The notes beneath the pieces are model-generated. The model saw only the letters and a program-made list of their open reading frames with translations. It did no database searches and had not been told where the DNA came from. A program made the position numbers and the translations under genes. This document shows positions 18,432-26,681 of a stretch of DNA of 64,000 bases, one piece after another. Numbering within the stretch: position 1 is the first letter of the stretch; each line of letters opens with the position of its first letter. This DNA comes from Brevibacterium pigmentatum (GTDB taxonomy: Bacteria; Actinomycetota; Actinomycetes; Actinomycetales; Brevibacteriaceae), in assembly GCF_011617465.1 (NCBI RefSeq), contig NZ_CP050153.1, positions 2,356,001 to 2,420,000 of the forward strand, given 5' to 3'.

Positions 18432-19334
18432 TCAGTACGCCAGCGGACGTTCAGGCGACTCAAACGGGTACCGAGCGCGGAAGTCATCAGCGATCTCGCC
18501 CATGGTCACGATCTTCACACCGTCGTGCCCGCCGATGTAGTCCAGCAGACGTTCGAGCATGAGCAGCACCTGCGGACGGCCGGACACGTCCGGGTGGATC
18601 GTGATCGGGAAGATCCCATAGTCGAGTTCGCGGTAGACCCAATCAAACTGGTCTCGCCACAAGGTCTCGATATCGCGGGGATTGACGAAGCCGTGGCTGT
18701 TCGGGCTGCTCTTCACGAACAGCATCGGCGGCAAGTCGTCGACGTACCAGTTCGCGGCGATCTCGACGAGGTCGATCTCCTTGCCGTGTTTGAGCGGCTT
18801 CATCCACGTTTCCGGCGACTGCGAATAGTCGATCGGCGTCCATTCGTCGCCGGCGATGGAGTAGTACGGCACGAAATCCTTGTGGCTCTGGCTGTGGTCG
18901 TATTCGAAACCGAACTTCTTGAGCAGCTCTGGAGTGTATGCGCTCAGCTCCCACCACGGGGCGACGTAGCCACGCGGCTGGCTGCCGGTGAGGTTCGTGA
19001 TGAGCTCGACGGACTTCTCCATGACGATGTCTTCCTGACGGTTCGTCATTGCGACGGGGTTCTCGTGGCTATAGCCGTGGGCGCCGATCTCATGTCCGTC
19101 GTCGTGCACCATCTTGCATTGGTCAGGGAAGGTCTCGAGCGAATGACCGGGGATGAACCAGCTTGCCTTGAGATCGCGGCGTTTGAGCATCTTCAGGAGC
19201 CGGGGAACTCCGATTTCGCCGGCGAAGATGCCCCGCTGAATGTCCGAGGGAGAGTCTTCCCCGCCGTAGGAACCGAGCCAACCTGACACTGCATCGATGT
19301 CGATGCCGAGCGATACGAAAATCTCTTTGGCCAT
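18432..19334 (-). CDS. Polysaccharide deacetylase family protein
   Basis: 300 residues of the NodB-homology (CE4) fold, of the cytosolic PgdA/allantoinase-like type with no signal peptide. Metal and catalytic motifs visible: [13 protein letters not shown] (catalytic Asp and metal Asp), [10 protein letters not shown] (metal His pair), [17 protein letters not shown] (Arg replaced in the usual RxPW motif) and [20 protein letters not shown] (C-terminal His). Closest known relatives act on cyclic imides, allantoin-like ureides or peptidoglycan; the substrate is not decidable here. GGAGG lies 9 nt before the ATG. Convergent with the acetolactate synthase gene. Confidence 0.85.
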   Translation of the reverse strand: MAKEIFVSLGIDIDAVSGWLGSYGGEDSPSDIQRGIFAGEIGVPRLLKMLKRRDLKASWFIPGHSLETFPDQCKMVHDDGHEIGAHGYSHENPVAMTNRQEDIVMEKSVELITNLTGSQPRGYVAPWWELSAYTPELLKKFGFEYDHSQSHKDFVPYYSIAGDEWTPIDYSQSPETWMKPLKHGKEIDLVEIAANWYVDDLPPMLFVKSSPNSHGFVNPRDIETLWRDQFDWVYRELDYGIFPITIHPDVSGRPQVLLMLERLLDYIGGHDGVKIVTMGEIADDFRARYPFESPERPLAY

Positions 19335-19485
19335 CTTGCGAATCCTCCGTCGAGTCGAAAGTGAGAACGCGGATTCGCTACGGGCGAATGCCGCGATGCT
19401 GTGAGTCTTTCACCGAAGTGTGATCTGCGCAATGGGTCTCTCACCAGGTCAGAGAGCCTGCACCTCCGCTAGGCGTCGCCCACTC

Positions 19486-20145
19486 TCACTCCACGGTGAT
19501 GCCGAGTTCTGAGGCGAAGAGTTCGGCAAAGAGCATGAGCTGGGTGTCGTCGATGGTCGCTCCGCGCAGAGAGTGCACGCCGGAGATCTTGTGCGGTTCC
19601 AGCCCCCGGATATCGACGTTGCCGAGAGTGGCGCCTTCGCATTGGAAGACGCCGACACTGCTTCCTGGAAATGCGACCCGGCTGACTTTCGCTCGGTCGA
19701 GGTCGATCTCGTCGATCTTGCAATCACGGAACTCGACATCGGTGAGTTTCGACCCGCGTAAGTTGAGATACGAGATGCGGCAGTTGGTGAATCGCACCTT
19801 CTCCCACACGCTGTCATAGAAAACGCCGGCACCGATTCTGGTGCCGCTGATCTCCGTGTGCAATAGGTTTCCACGGGACATGTTCCAAGTGTCGGCGCGG
19901 CAGTCCGTGATCTCCGTACCGGAGATCCTCGCCCCGGTGAGGTCGATCGGGGCGTCGGCGTCGCCGAAATTGACGTTCGCCAATCGGCAGTCGAGGAATG
20001 TTGCTTGCGTGGCGTCCACCTCGGCGAGGTCGAGGTCGCTGAACTCCATTCCTTCGAGGAATTCCTCGGGACCGATATCGCCGAGGTAGCCGGTCGCCAG
20101 TCGGCCGAGTGAGGTCTTCGGAGTGTGCGGAGCTTTGGTCGTCAT
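19486..20145 (-). CDS. Pentapeptide-repeat protein
   Basis: 219 residues. From about residue 35 to 190 the sequence follows the A(D/N)LXX five-residue rhythm (for example FSDLDLAEVDATQATFLDC, ADAPIDLTGARISGTEITDC, YLNLRGSKLTDVEFRDC, GATLGNVDIRGLE), which folds as a right-handed square beta helix. Some members (MfpA, Qnr) mimic DNA and protect gyrase; others have unknown roles, and no feature here assigns this one. TACGGT (minus strand) stands 6 nt before the ATG, so it may be leaderless, although GTGAGG could also act as a ribosome site. A 52-bp repeat lies just upstream. Confidence 0.85.
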   Translation of the reverse strand: MTTKAPHTPKTSLGRLATGYLGDIGPEEFLEGMEFSDLDLAEVDATQATFLDCRLANVNFGDADAPIDLTGARISGTEITDCRADTWNMSRGNLLHTEISGTRIGAGVFYDSVWEKVRFTNCRISYLNLRGSKLTDVEFRDCKIDEIDLDRAKVSRVAFPGSSVGVFQCEGATLGNVDIRGLEPHKISGVHSLRGATIDDTQLMLFAELFASELGITVE

Positions 20146-20151
20146 GTCCTC

Positions 20152-20157
20152 ACCGTA
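20152..20157 (-). promoter_or_regulatory. -10 box TACGGT, probable leaderless promoter of the pentapeptide gene
   Basis: Six nt separate TACGGT from the ATG at 20145 on the minus strand. Confidence 0.5.
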
Positions 20158-20180
20158 TCGGGTGCCGGTGACGCTACGTC

Positions 20181-20232
20181 GTTCAACAAGTAGTCGGTTT
20201 TTCGATGCGAGACAGCGTCGAAAAGCGAACTG
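20181..20232. repeat. 52-bp direct repeat, copy 1
   Basis: Ungapped comparison with 21456-21507 gives 38 identities in 52 positions, including the cores TTTTCGATG, AGCGT and CGAACTG. Inside this copy TTTTCGA and TCGAAAA form an inverted repeat. The two copies lie in the same orientation on either side of the DUF559-type gene, each upstream of a minus-strand gene. Confidence 0.6.
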
Positions 20233-20332
20233 GTCCTCGATCTACCTCGCCAACACGGCAGTTGTCACCGACCGTGGTCACACGAACTTTCGACAACACA
20301 CATACGAAGAGAAGATACTGAGCTCGTGACCC

Positions 20333-21324
20333 TCATCTGAAATCAGCCAGTCGACTGTTCATGCTCTCCCTGATGCGGAGAAACACGTCTGCTGTAAACA
20401 GATCCTGCCAGCGAATGCGGAAGACGGCATAGCCGAGGTTCCGCAGCTTGTACTCACGGCGCCGCTCTTTCTCCATCTCCGCCCGCGGGTTGTTCCCCAT
20501 CAGGTGGTACTTTCCTTCGCCGTCGAACTCGACAATGACCTTCGCCTTCTTGTTCGCGAAATCCGTGCGCGCGATGAACTGTCCCTTCTCGTCAAAGAAC
20601 TCGACCTGCGGCTCGAACCCTGGCAGCGCGTACTCATCAAAACGCACCGCGCATATCGATTCGGCCACAGACTCCCGCCTTCCATCCATCAGGGTCAGCG
20701 TTGTTTCGACTCTCTTCCGCAGTGTCCTCGGCCGATGAGCTTCACAGTATTCGGTGAACGCCCGCTCTGACACTCTGCCTTGACGAAGAGCAGCATCGAG
20801 AACTGCGACCGAGAATGCCAGCGGATAGTCACGGGCAACATCAGCAAGTGTTCTCAGCATCGACGTCACTGGAGTTCCATCGAGGACGACGATGTCGTCA
20901 TCGGCCAACTCGCGTCGGCGCACCAGCATAGGAGTATGCCGCACGCCGTTCCGGGGATGGATCGCCTCTGCGAACGGGTGACTTCCCTGATCGAAGTATG
21001 GGACAGGCAAACAACAATGATGGCACTTCTGTGTGACAGCACAGTTTCCGGCGGCATTCGCCCCGTGTAGGACCGAACCAGGATCCTCAGATCTTCGTCC
21101 TGCTTTCGCATCCCGGATTCTTCAACGGGCAGGTGAACATGCTTCGCTGTGGCAAATGCCTTTATGAACTCGTGGTTGGGGTGAGAGCAGCGCTTGGCAA
21201 CGGCATAGATGCCGGTTCTGACTCGCCGCAAGCAACAACCCAACGCGGTGGTGATCTGGTGGGAAGTCCACCCTACGTCGTGAAGATCGGAGGTGCTCAG
21301 GCAGATGAACATGCATACCAGCAT
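20333..21324 (-). pseudogene. DUF559-type nuclease-fold protein with N-terminal HTH, frameshifted
   Basis: Two frames together make one protein of about 325 residues, the usual length. The 5' part (from 21324) reads an AbiEi-like winged-helix start (DVGWTSHQITTALGCCLRRV, then RTGIYAV) to ETVLSHRSAIIVV. Near 21010-21016 the frame changes, and the rest reads LPVPYFDQGSHPFAEAI, then a DUF559/PD-(D/E)XK-like core (PQVEFFDEKGQFIARTDFAN, KVIVEFDGEGKYH, GYAVFRIRWQDLF). The shift falls at a short T-run, so it may be a true mutation or a sequence error. The role of these widespread actinobacterial proteins is unknown; the core resembles Vsr/restriction-type nucleases. Confidence 0.75.
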
Positions 21325-21455
21325 GTGCGCTGCAGCAGCCTCAGCACAATGACTGGGTTTTCGGCTGTGGATAACTGTCTACTTGAGCACACAGACCACG
21401 AACTTCCGCTGTTTTCGACCAGGGGCGAACCCGCAACCAGGACCCAGCGAGCCCC

Positions 21456-21507
21456 GTTCAACCGTCAGAAGACTTTTCGATGTGAAGTAGCGTAGAAAAT
21501 CGAACTG
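21456..21507. repeat. 52-bp direct repeat, copy 2
   Basis: Partner of 20181-20232 (38 of 52 identical). This copy is also bounded by a long inverted repeat: GTTCAACCGTCAG at its left and CTGATGGTTGAAC at its right (to 21517), 12 of 13 paired. Confidence 0.6.
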
Positions 21508-21609
21508 ATGGTTGAACGACAGGAAAGAGACCGACTGGCCCTCATAGAAATTTCGGGCGCCGTCAGTGGTCAGAGACTCGCAACGAATGCGAAACCAACC
21601 ACGAACGCA

Positions 21610-22431
21610 TCACATCCGCTGGTTGCGCGCACTCTCGTAGATGCAGACCCCGGCAGCGGTCCCGAGGTTGAGACTTTCGGCCGAGCCGTAGATCGGGACG
21701 GCAACCGACGCCTCACACAGCGACAGATCATCGGCGCTCATCCCCCACGCCTCGTTGCCGAAGACCCACGCGGTCCGTGCGGTGAGATCCAGCCCAGTGT
21801 CCCAAAGGTGGTGGAGGTCGTGCGCCTCGTCGTTGGCATCGGCGGCCAGCACTTGCAGGCCGCGGGCACGGGCGAGTTCGGTCACCTCGGAGAGTCCGAC
21901 TCCGGTGACGACGGGGATATGGAAGAGAGAGCCGGCGGTCGAGCGCACCACCTTGTCGTTGTAGACATCGACCGACGAAGAGGTCAGCACCACGGCATCG
22001 GCGCCCGCTGCATCGGCGAGGCGGATGATCGTACCGGCGTTGCCCGGATCGCGCACCTGCGATAGGACGACCACGAGCTGCGCTTCCTTGTCGAGCACGG
22101 AGGTCAGCTCCACGTCGAGCGCCCTGCACACGGCCACGACGCCTTGTGAGTTCACGGTCGATGCGAGCTCGGTGAGCACCTCGGGGGCGACGATGCTGCA
22201 CTGCATACGCCCATGCTTGGCCGTGGAGACGAACGACGGATGTTCCTCGGCGGCCTCCTCGGTGATGAAGAGCTCAACGATGGAGCCCTTGCGCGCCAGA
22301 GCCTCACGGACGGCCTGCGGGCCCTCGACGAGGAACTGCCCCGTGGCCTTGCGATCACGGCGCTTGAGCAGCTTCGCGGCGTTCTTGATCCGCTTCGACT
22401 GAGGTGAGGAGATGACGTCAGGGAGTTTCAT
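21610..22431 (-). CDS. 23S rRNA 2'-O-methyltransferase, SpoU/TrmH family
   Basis: 273 residues. The N-terminal substrate-binding domain (FLVEGPQAVREAL) is followed by the trefoil-knot SPOUT domain with its three motifs: LSQVRDPGNAGTIIRLADAA, WVFGNEAWGMS and VPIYGSAESLNLGTAAGVC. It transfers a methyl group from SAM to a ribose 2'-OH, by family most likely in 23S rRNA; the exact nucleotide is not predictable. This gene beside rplT is a conserved actinobacterial arrangement. It starts 190 nt after rplT with paired hairpins between, so it is probably transcribed separately. No ribosome site is evident at the ATG. Confidence 0.92.
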   Translation of the reverse strand: MKLPDVISSPQSKRIKNAAKLLKRRDRKATGQFLVEGPQAVREALARKGSIVELFITEEAAEEHPSFVSTAKHGRMQCSIVAPEVLTELASTVNSQGVVAVCRALDVELTSVLDKEAQLVVVLSQVRDPGNAGTIIRLADAAGADAVVLTSSSVDVYNDKVVRSTAGSLFHIPVVTGVGLSEVTELARARGLQVLAADANDEAHDLHHLWDTGLDLTARTAWVFGNEAWGMSADDLSLCEASVAVPIYGSAESLNLGTAAGVCIYESARNQRM

Positions 22432-22530
22432 GAAACCGTGTTCTCGATCCGTTGAATGCTGAAGTGGAAGAGGTGCGAACTGAAGAGACAGAAGCTGAAA
22501 TGGCGACCACGCTGCTCCTGGCAGAAAGAC

Positions 22531-22581
22531 CGACGGCCCCGAACCTGGAGTTCGGGGCCGTCGTCGATCGCCGAGGCGATC
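22531..22581 (-). terminator. Tandem terminator hairpins after rplT
   Basis: First hairpin: 14-nt perfect arms (CGACGGCCCCGAAC and its complement) around CTGGA, 22531-22563. Second: GATCGCC/GGCGATC at 22566-22581. They end the infC-rpmI-rplT unit. Confidence 0.75.
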
Positions 22582-22622
22582 GGTCAGTCACTTATGTGAC
22601 CGGAGTCTTTTGATGACGCTGC

Positions 22623-23012
22623 TCAGGCGGCGTCGGTCTTCGCTGCGTTGACGTCAGCAGGAAGAGCGTCCTTGGCGACCTTGACCAGGTGCGCGAAGGT
22701 GGCCGAGTCGTTCACGGCGAGCTCGGCGAGCATGCGACGGTCGACCTCGACTCCAGCGGCCTTGAGGCCCTGGATGAAACGGTTGTAGGTCATACCGTTG
22801 GCGCGGGCTCCGGCGTTGATACGCTGGATCCAGAGACGACGGAAGTCGCCCTTGCGCTTGCGACGGTCACGGTAGCTGTAGACCAGCGAGTGGATGACCT
22901 GTTCCTTGGCCTTGCGGTACAGGCGCGAGCGCTGTCCGCGGTAGCCGCTTGCCCGGTCGAGGATGACCCGGCGCTTCTTGTGAGCGTTGACCGCTCTCTT
23001 CACACGTGCCAC
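22623..23012 (-). CDS. rplT: 50S ribosomal protein L20
   Basis: 129 residues, full length. Start GTG 23012 ([15 protein letters not shown]) after AGGAGTAACAC. Diagnostic sections are [40 protein letters not shown] and [19 protein letters not shown]. It binds 23S rRNA early in large-subunit assembly and, in some bacteria, represses its own operon by binding leader RNA. Third gene of infC-rpmI-rplT. Confidence 0.98.
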   Translation of the reverse strand: MARVKRAVNAHKKRRVILDRASGYRGQRSRLYRKAKEQVIHSLVYSYRDRRKRKGDFRRLWIQRINAGARANGMTYNRFIQGLKAAGVEVDRRMLAELAVNDSATFAHLVKVAKDALPADVNAAKTDAA

Positions 23013-23140
23013 GTGTTACTCCTTTAGAAAGTTCGTATCAGCCGGCGGTGCCGGACTCTGGTTCAAGCTGTGGGAGCCGATGTCGACTGCCCGTGGGAGA
23101 TCCCGGAGACTGCCCGGGAAAGAAAGACCCGAAAGGGGTC

Positions 23141-23347
23141 TCACCTGCCCTTGAGCTTGCCCAGAAGCTTGCGGGCCATGGCGCGGTCGCCGCCGGTGAT
23201 TTCCTGGTCAGTGGACACGCGGCGCTTACGAGCCGAGGACTTGCCCTCGAACTTGTGCTGGTTGTTCACGCCTTCACGCATGATCTTGCCACTGCCAGTC
23301 ACGCGCATGCGCTTCTTGGCGCTGCTGTTCGTCTTCTGCTTCGGCAT
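23141..23347 (-). CDS. rpmI: 50S ribosomal protein L35
   Basis: 68 residues starting MPKQKTNSSAKKRMRVTG, the standard L35 N-terminus, and ending KLLGKLKGR. Highly basic. AAAGGAG precedes the ATG. It lies 101 nt after infC and 128 nt before rplT in the conserved three-gene order. Confidence 0.97.
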   Translation of the reverse strand: MPKQKTNSSAKKRMRVTGSGKIMREGVNNQHKFEGKSSARKRRVSTDQEITGGDRAMARKLLGKLKGR

Positions 23348-23448
23348 AGTGCCGTTCTCCTTTGCAATTCGTTGCCGGCGTCAACCGCCTGCAACTACTT
23401 CACACGCACAGACCAGGACGGGCCTGGAACGCGACGTTACTTAATTTC

Positions 23449-24078
23449 TCACGCGTCCGGGCGAGCTGAGTTCTTCTCAGCAGCAACCCGATCGCGACGG
23501 GACTTCACCTCAGCGGACTTGCCCTTGGCACCAGCCGATGCCTTCCGGGCCTCCGCCTTGGCGTCAGACTTTGACTTATGCGGGGCGATGACCATCACCA
23601 TGTTGCGTCCGTCGACTCGCGGTGAGGATTCGACGGAGCCAAGGTCGGACACATCTTCGGCCAAGCGGTTGAGCAGCTTGATGCCCATCTCGGGGCGGGA
23701 CTGCTCACGACCGCGGAACATGATCATGACCTTGACCTTGTCGCCGCCTTCGAGGAAGCGAGTGACGTGGCCCTTCTTCGTCTCGTAATCGTGTTCATCG
23801 ATCTTGAGACGAAAGCGGATCTCCTTCAGCGCAGTGTTCGCCTGGTTCTTCCGGGCTTCTCTGGCCTTCTGGGCAGATTCGTATTTGAATTTTCCGTAGT
23901 CCATGAGCTTGGCTACGGGTGGCTTCGCCTGCGGGGCTACCTCGACGAGGTCGAGGCCAGCTTCGCCGGCGAGATCGAGTGCCTTGCGAATGGCAACGAT
24001 ACCGACCTGTTCACCGTTGGGTCCGACCAACCGGACCTCGGGAACCCGAATCCGGTCATTGATGCGCGTCTCGCTGAT
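23449..24078 (-). CDS. infC: Translation initiation factor IF-3 (probable AUC start)
   Basis: About 209 residues. Conserved core: [70 protein letters not shown]. The Lys/Ala-rich tail after residue 175 is an extension common in actinobacteria. No ATG, GTG or TTG fits. AAAGGAGTG is followed at the right distance by ATC (24078) in frame, giving [11 protein letters not shown]-3 is known to use rare start codons (AUU in enterics) for self-regulation, so AUC here is plausible. The longer upstream frame has no supporting homology. Preceded by an attenuator-like hairpin at 24121-24151. Confidence 0.95.
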   Translation of the reverse strand: MSETRINDRIRVPEVRLVGPNGEQVGIVAIRKALDLAGEAGLDLVEVAPQAKPPVAKLMDYGKFKYESAQKAREARKNQANTALKEIRFRLKIDEHDYETKKGHVTRFLEGGDKVKVMIMFRGREQSRPEMGIKLLNRLAEDVSDLGSVESSPRVDGRNMVMVIAPHKSKSDAKAEARKASAGAKGKSAEVKSRRDRVAAEKNSARPDA

Positions 24079-24120
24079 GTGTTCACTCCTTTTGCTCAAA
24101 TGTGGTCGTGACAACGAAAA

Positions 24121-24151
24121 AGGCTCCCGTTGACACATGCCAAGGGAGCCT
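24121..24151 (-). promoter_or_regulatory. Attenuator-like terminator in the infC leader
   Basis: On the minus strand AGGCTCCC and GGGAGCCT flank a 15-nt loop and are followed directly by TTTTTC. This is a rare intrinsic terminator with a T-run in the window. It stands about 45 nt before the infC start, suggesting premature termination control of infC-rpmI-rplT. Confidence 0.65.
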
Positions 24152-24377
24152 GCACACACGAGCAGTACGGTAGACGTACGTTCGGTGAATACACCTCGAT
24201 CTGCACCCATTCGGACAACGCCCGAAGGACAGATCTTTGGACCCGATCGCTCTTCGCGATCAAGGTGGGAGACAGACTCCGCTTCGCACCAGCTACCAGT
24301 GTACTACGCTTCATGACTCTTCGCACATCGAGGCCCTGGTGTGATCGCCGCATTGATTTATATGTCAAGCTTATGGC

Positions 24378-24749
24378 ATGAGTTCTGAAGAATCTGTTCC
24401 CGCCGAGGCGATCGCCGACGTTACGCGCGACATCGCCGAGGTCCCCGCTGTCGAGGTCATCACCTCCAGCGCCGTCCACCTCATGTCCGCCGCAGCCGTC
24501 AAGTGCGGCTTGGCCGAGGACACCGCCGAAGGTCGCGGCGCCGACCTCCAGGACCTCGATGAGGCCCGCAAGCTCATCACCGCACTGGCCGGCTTCGTCA
24601 CCGGTGCCGCCACCGTGATCGGCGACCACCATGCCCGCCCGCTGCGCGATGGACTGCGCAGCCTGCAGCTGGCCTTCCGCGAGGCTTCGGAATACCCCGA
24701 CGCCCCCGGAGAAGGTCCCGGAGAGGAGTTCACCGGCCCCGTCCGCTGA
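24378..24749 (+). CDS. DUF1844 domain protein
   Basis: 123 residues, mostly helical and acidic. It carries the DUF1844 pattern: ITSSAVHLMSAAAVKCGLAE followed by DLDEARKLITALAGFVTGAA and a helix ending RDGLRSLQLAFREAS. Function is unknown. The gene divergent from infC is a typical actinobacterial arrangement, which supports the call. It is short and lacks a clear ribosome site. A hairpin follows at 24777. Confidence 0.85.
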   Translation: MSSEESVPAEAIADVTRDIAEVPAVEVITSSAVHLMSAAAVKCGLAEDTAEGRGADLQDLDEARKLITALAGFVTGAATVIGDHHARPLRDGLRSLQLAFREASEYPDAPGEGPGEEFTGPVR

Positions 24750-24776
24750 CACTGCCCCGCTGACCGTTCACACTGC

Positions 24777-24801
24777 GGCCCCCGATCATCGATCGGGGGC
24801 C
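24777..24801. terminator. Terminator hairpin between convergent genes
   Basis: GGCCCCCGATC and GATCGGGGGCC pair perfectly around ATC, between the DUF1844 stop and the TetR stop. Confidence 0.75.
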
Positions 24802-24879
24802 GTTGTCATGTCCTCATCCGCCGAGGCGGCCCGGTCCTTCACCGAGGCGCCCGGCACCTCCGCACGAATGCCCACGGAG

Positions 24880-25593
24880 TCACTCGCCGAGGCGGGCAAC
24901 CACTCCGGACATGAGATCGCCTTCGACGCCGTCGAACCCCGGCCCGAACTGACCGAACCGCAGTCCGTTGATGAGCCCGATGATCGCGACCCAGATCGTC
25001 ACGGTCTCCATAATCACATGATCGCCGTACTCGAGACCGAGTTCCGCGAGCCCGTTCCGCAAGGGCTGCAGCGCAGCTTCCACACCTCGCCGCCCTCCCT
25101 TGGCCTGCGAACCCTTCGCCGCCGATCTCTTCGACTTCGCACCACTCTCCGGCGCCCCCTCGGCGTCGCCCTGAGTTTCCGCTACCAGCTCCGCGAGCGC
25201 CACCATGATCCGCGTGCCCGGCACCACGGTCTGCTCACGCGGTGCCTCATAGTCGGCGATCGGGGTGCCGTAGATCAGCGCCCATCGATTCGGGTAGGCA
25301 CGCGACCATTCGAGCATCCTCAGGGCAAGAGTCTTCACGCTTCGCTCCCCTTCCAAGGCTTCGTCGACCGCGTCGGCGATCTGTGTGAAGGCATCGCGGA
25401 TGAGGATTGTCAGCAGTTCATCGCGGCTCTTCACGTAGCGGTAGACCGCGCTGGAGACGACTCCGAGCTCGCGAGCGATCGCCCGCAGTGACAGCCCGTC
25501 GACGCCGTCGTCGTCGATCATTCGGTTGCCGATTGCAGCGATCTGGGCTTCCGTCTCGATCCGTGCGCGCTGTCGTGGGGTCGTCTCCGTCAT
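24880..25593 (-). CDS. TetR-family transcriptional regulator
   Basis: 237 residues. N-terminal TetR helix-turn-helix at ~10-55 (QIAAIGNRMIDDDGVDGLSL, RAIARELGVVSSAVYRYVKS). The ligand domain resembles the WHG/TetR_C_13 group (LALRMLEWSRAYPNRWALIY, GTPIADYEAP). A basic low-complexity insert (SGAKSKRSAAKGSQAKGGRR, ~150-170) is unusual. The ATG follows TAGGGT by 6 nt (leaderless). It is divergent from the NAD(P)-binding gene at 25728, with GAGCA/TGCTC inverted repeats between, so it probably represses that gene and itself. Confidence 0.92.
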   Translation of the reverse strand: MTETTPRQRARIETEAQIAAIGNRMIDDDGVDGLSLRAIARELGVVSSAVYRYVKSRDELLTILIRDAFTQIADAVDEALEGERSVKTLALRMLEWSRAYPNRWALIYGTPIADYEAPREQTVVPGTRIMVALAELVAETQGDAEGAPESGAKSKRSAAKGSQAKGGRRGVEAALQPLRNGLAELGLEYGDHVIMETVTIWVAIIGLINGLRFGQFGPGFDGVEGDLMSGVVARLGE

Positions 25594-25599
25594 GGCTTC

Positions 25600-25605
25600 A
25601 CCCTA
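25600..25605 (-). promoter_or_regulatory. -10 box TAGGGT of the leaderless tetR-type gene
   Basis: Six nt (GAAGCC) separate TAGGGT from the ATG at 25593 on the minus strand. No ribosome site. Confidence 0.6.
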
Positions 25606-25611
25606 TGTTCC

Positions 25612-25644
25612 GAGAGCAAAGATAACAATAGTGAGCATTGCTCT
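25612..25644. promoter_or_regulatory. TetR operator candidate
   Basis: GAGCATTGCTC (25633-25643) is an 11-nt perfect palindrome. AGAGCAA about 20 nt to its left pairs with the TTGCTCT at its right, giving nested half-sites between the divergent genes. Confidence 0.5.
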
Positions 25645-25727
25645 TGAATTGTTCCCCGACGACGCCTACGCTGAAATCCGAGAGCACCGCTCTCTCAATG
25701 TTTGGCGCACCCTTGGAAGGACTCGTC

Positions 25728-26675
25728 ATGAAAACTGCACTCATCATCGGAAACGGACAGATCGGCTCGGAGATCGCCGCCCAACTCACTGAAGCCGGAG
25801 TCGCCGTCCGCATCGCCACGCGTTCGGGCGGCGGCTCAGCCAACAACCCCGCCCACGTCAAGGCCGATGCCAGCGACCGCACACAGTTGGCCGAGGCTGC
25901 TGCCGGGGTCGATGTGATCTTTGCCTGCGCCCATGCACCCTATGACAGTCGGAAGTGGGAGCTGATCCTCCCCCGGCTCGATGCGGCGATTCTCGACGCT
26001 GCAGCCGAACTCGGCGTTTCCGTGGTCTTCCCGGAATCGGTCTATGCCTTCGCCGGGCTCGACTCCCCGATCACCGAGTCTTCGCCTTTCGCCCCGGTCG
26101 AGGACAAGGGACGCATCAGGCAGCGGCTCCTCGAGGCACGCTCTGCTCATTCGGCGACGGCAGCCAGCGTCATCGCCGGGGATCTGCTCGGCCGGACCGC
26201 GGAGAAGTGGTCGTCCGTCGTGCGGATGTGCATCACCGAACCAGTGTCCGCGGGACGTCGGGCCATGGTGCCGGCACGCACGGACGTCCCTCACGGAATC
26301 ACCGTCATCGCCGACCACGCGGCCGCAATGATTCAGGCGGCAGAGAATCTGACGTCTGTCCCCGCGGGCACGCATCAGCTGCGGATCGCACCGGCGTCGA
26401 ATCCGACTCTGGCCGAGATCGCCGACTTCACCGCTGACGCCCTCGGGCAGAAGCACAAGCGTCCGATCTCGGTGCCGCGCTGGGCGACTCGGGCCATCGG
26501 AGCGTTCGAACGCTCCTTCTATGAGCTCAATCAGTTGGCGCCGATCTGGTACGAACCCTGCGTCATCTCCCCCAGCGACTTGGCCGAGACTGTCGGAACG
26601 ACCGACTGGCGCGAGGGCGTACGGCAGATGCTCGGCGCGGAAGCATCCGAGATTCCTGCGCAGCAGCCTCGGTGA
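25728..26675 (+). CDS. NAD(P)-binding epimerase/NmrA-like protein
   Basis: 315 residues with an atypical-SDR Rossmann fold: TALIIGNGQIGSEIAAQLTE at the N-terminus (GxGxxG), a short-chain core with VFPESVYAFAGLD, and late Trp-rich segments (LAPIWYEPCVISPSDLAETV). No catalytic YxxxK is obvious, so it may bind the cofactor as a sensor or act on an unknown substrate. ATG 25728 follows GGAAGGA by 8 nt; upstream in-frame ATGs lie inside the operator region. It is the likely target of the divergent TetR regulator. The end is 6 nt from the convergent abgT stop. Confidence 0.8.
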   Translation: MKTALIIGNGQIGSEIAAQLTEAGVAVRIATRSGGGSANNPAHVKADASDRTQLAEAAAGVDVIFACAHAPYDSRKWELILPRLDAAILDAAAELGVSVVFPESVYAFAGLDSPITESSPFAPVEDKGRIRQRLLEARSAHSATAASVIAGDLLGRTAEKWSSVVRMCITEPVSAGRRAMVPARTDVPHGITVIADHAAAMIQAAENLTSVPAGTHQLRIAPASNPTLAEIADFTADALGQKHKRPISVPRWATRAIGAFERSFYELNQLAPIWYEPCVISPSDLAETVGTTDWREGVRQMLGAEASEIPAQQPR

Positions 26676-26681
26676 ACCGGA

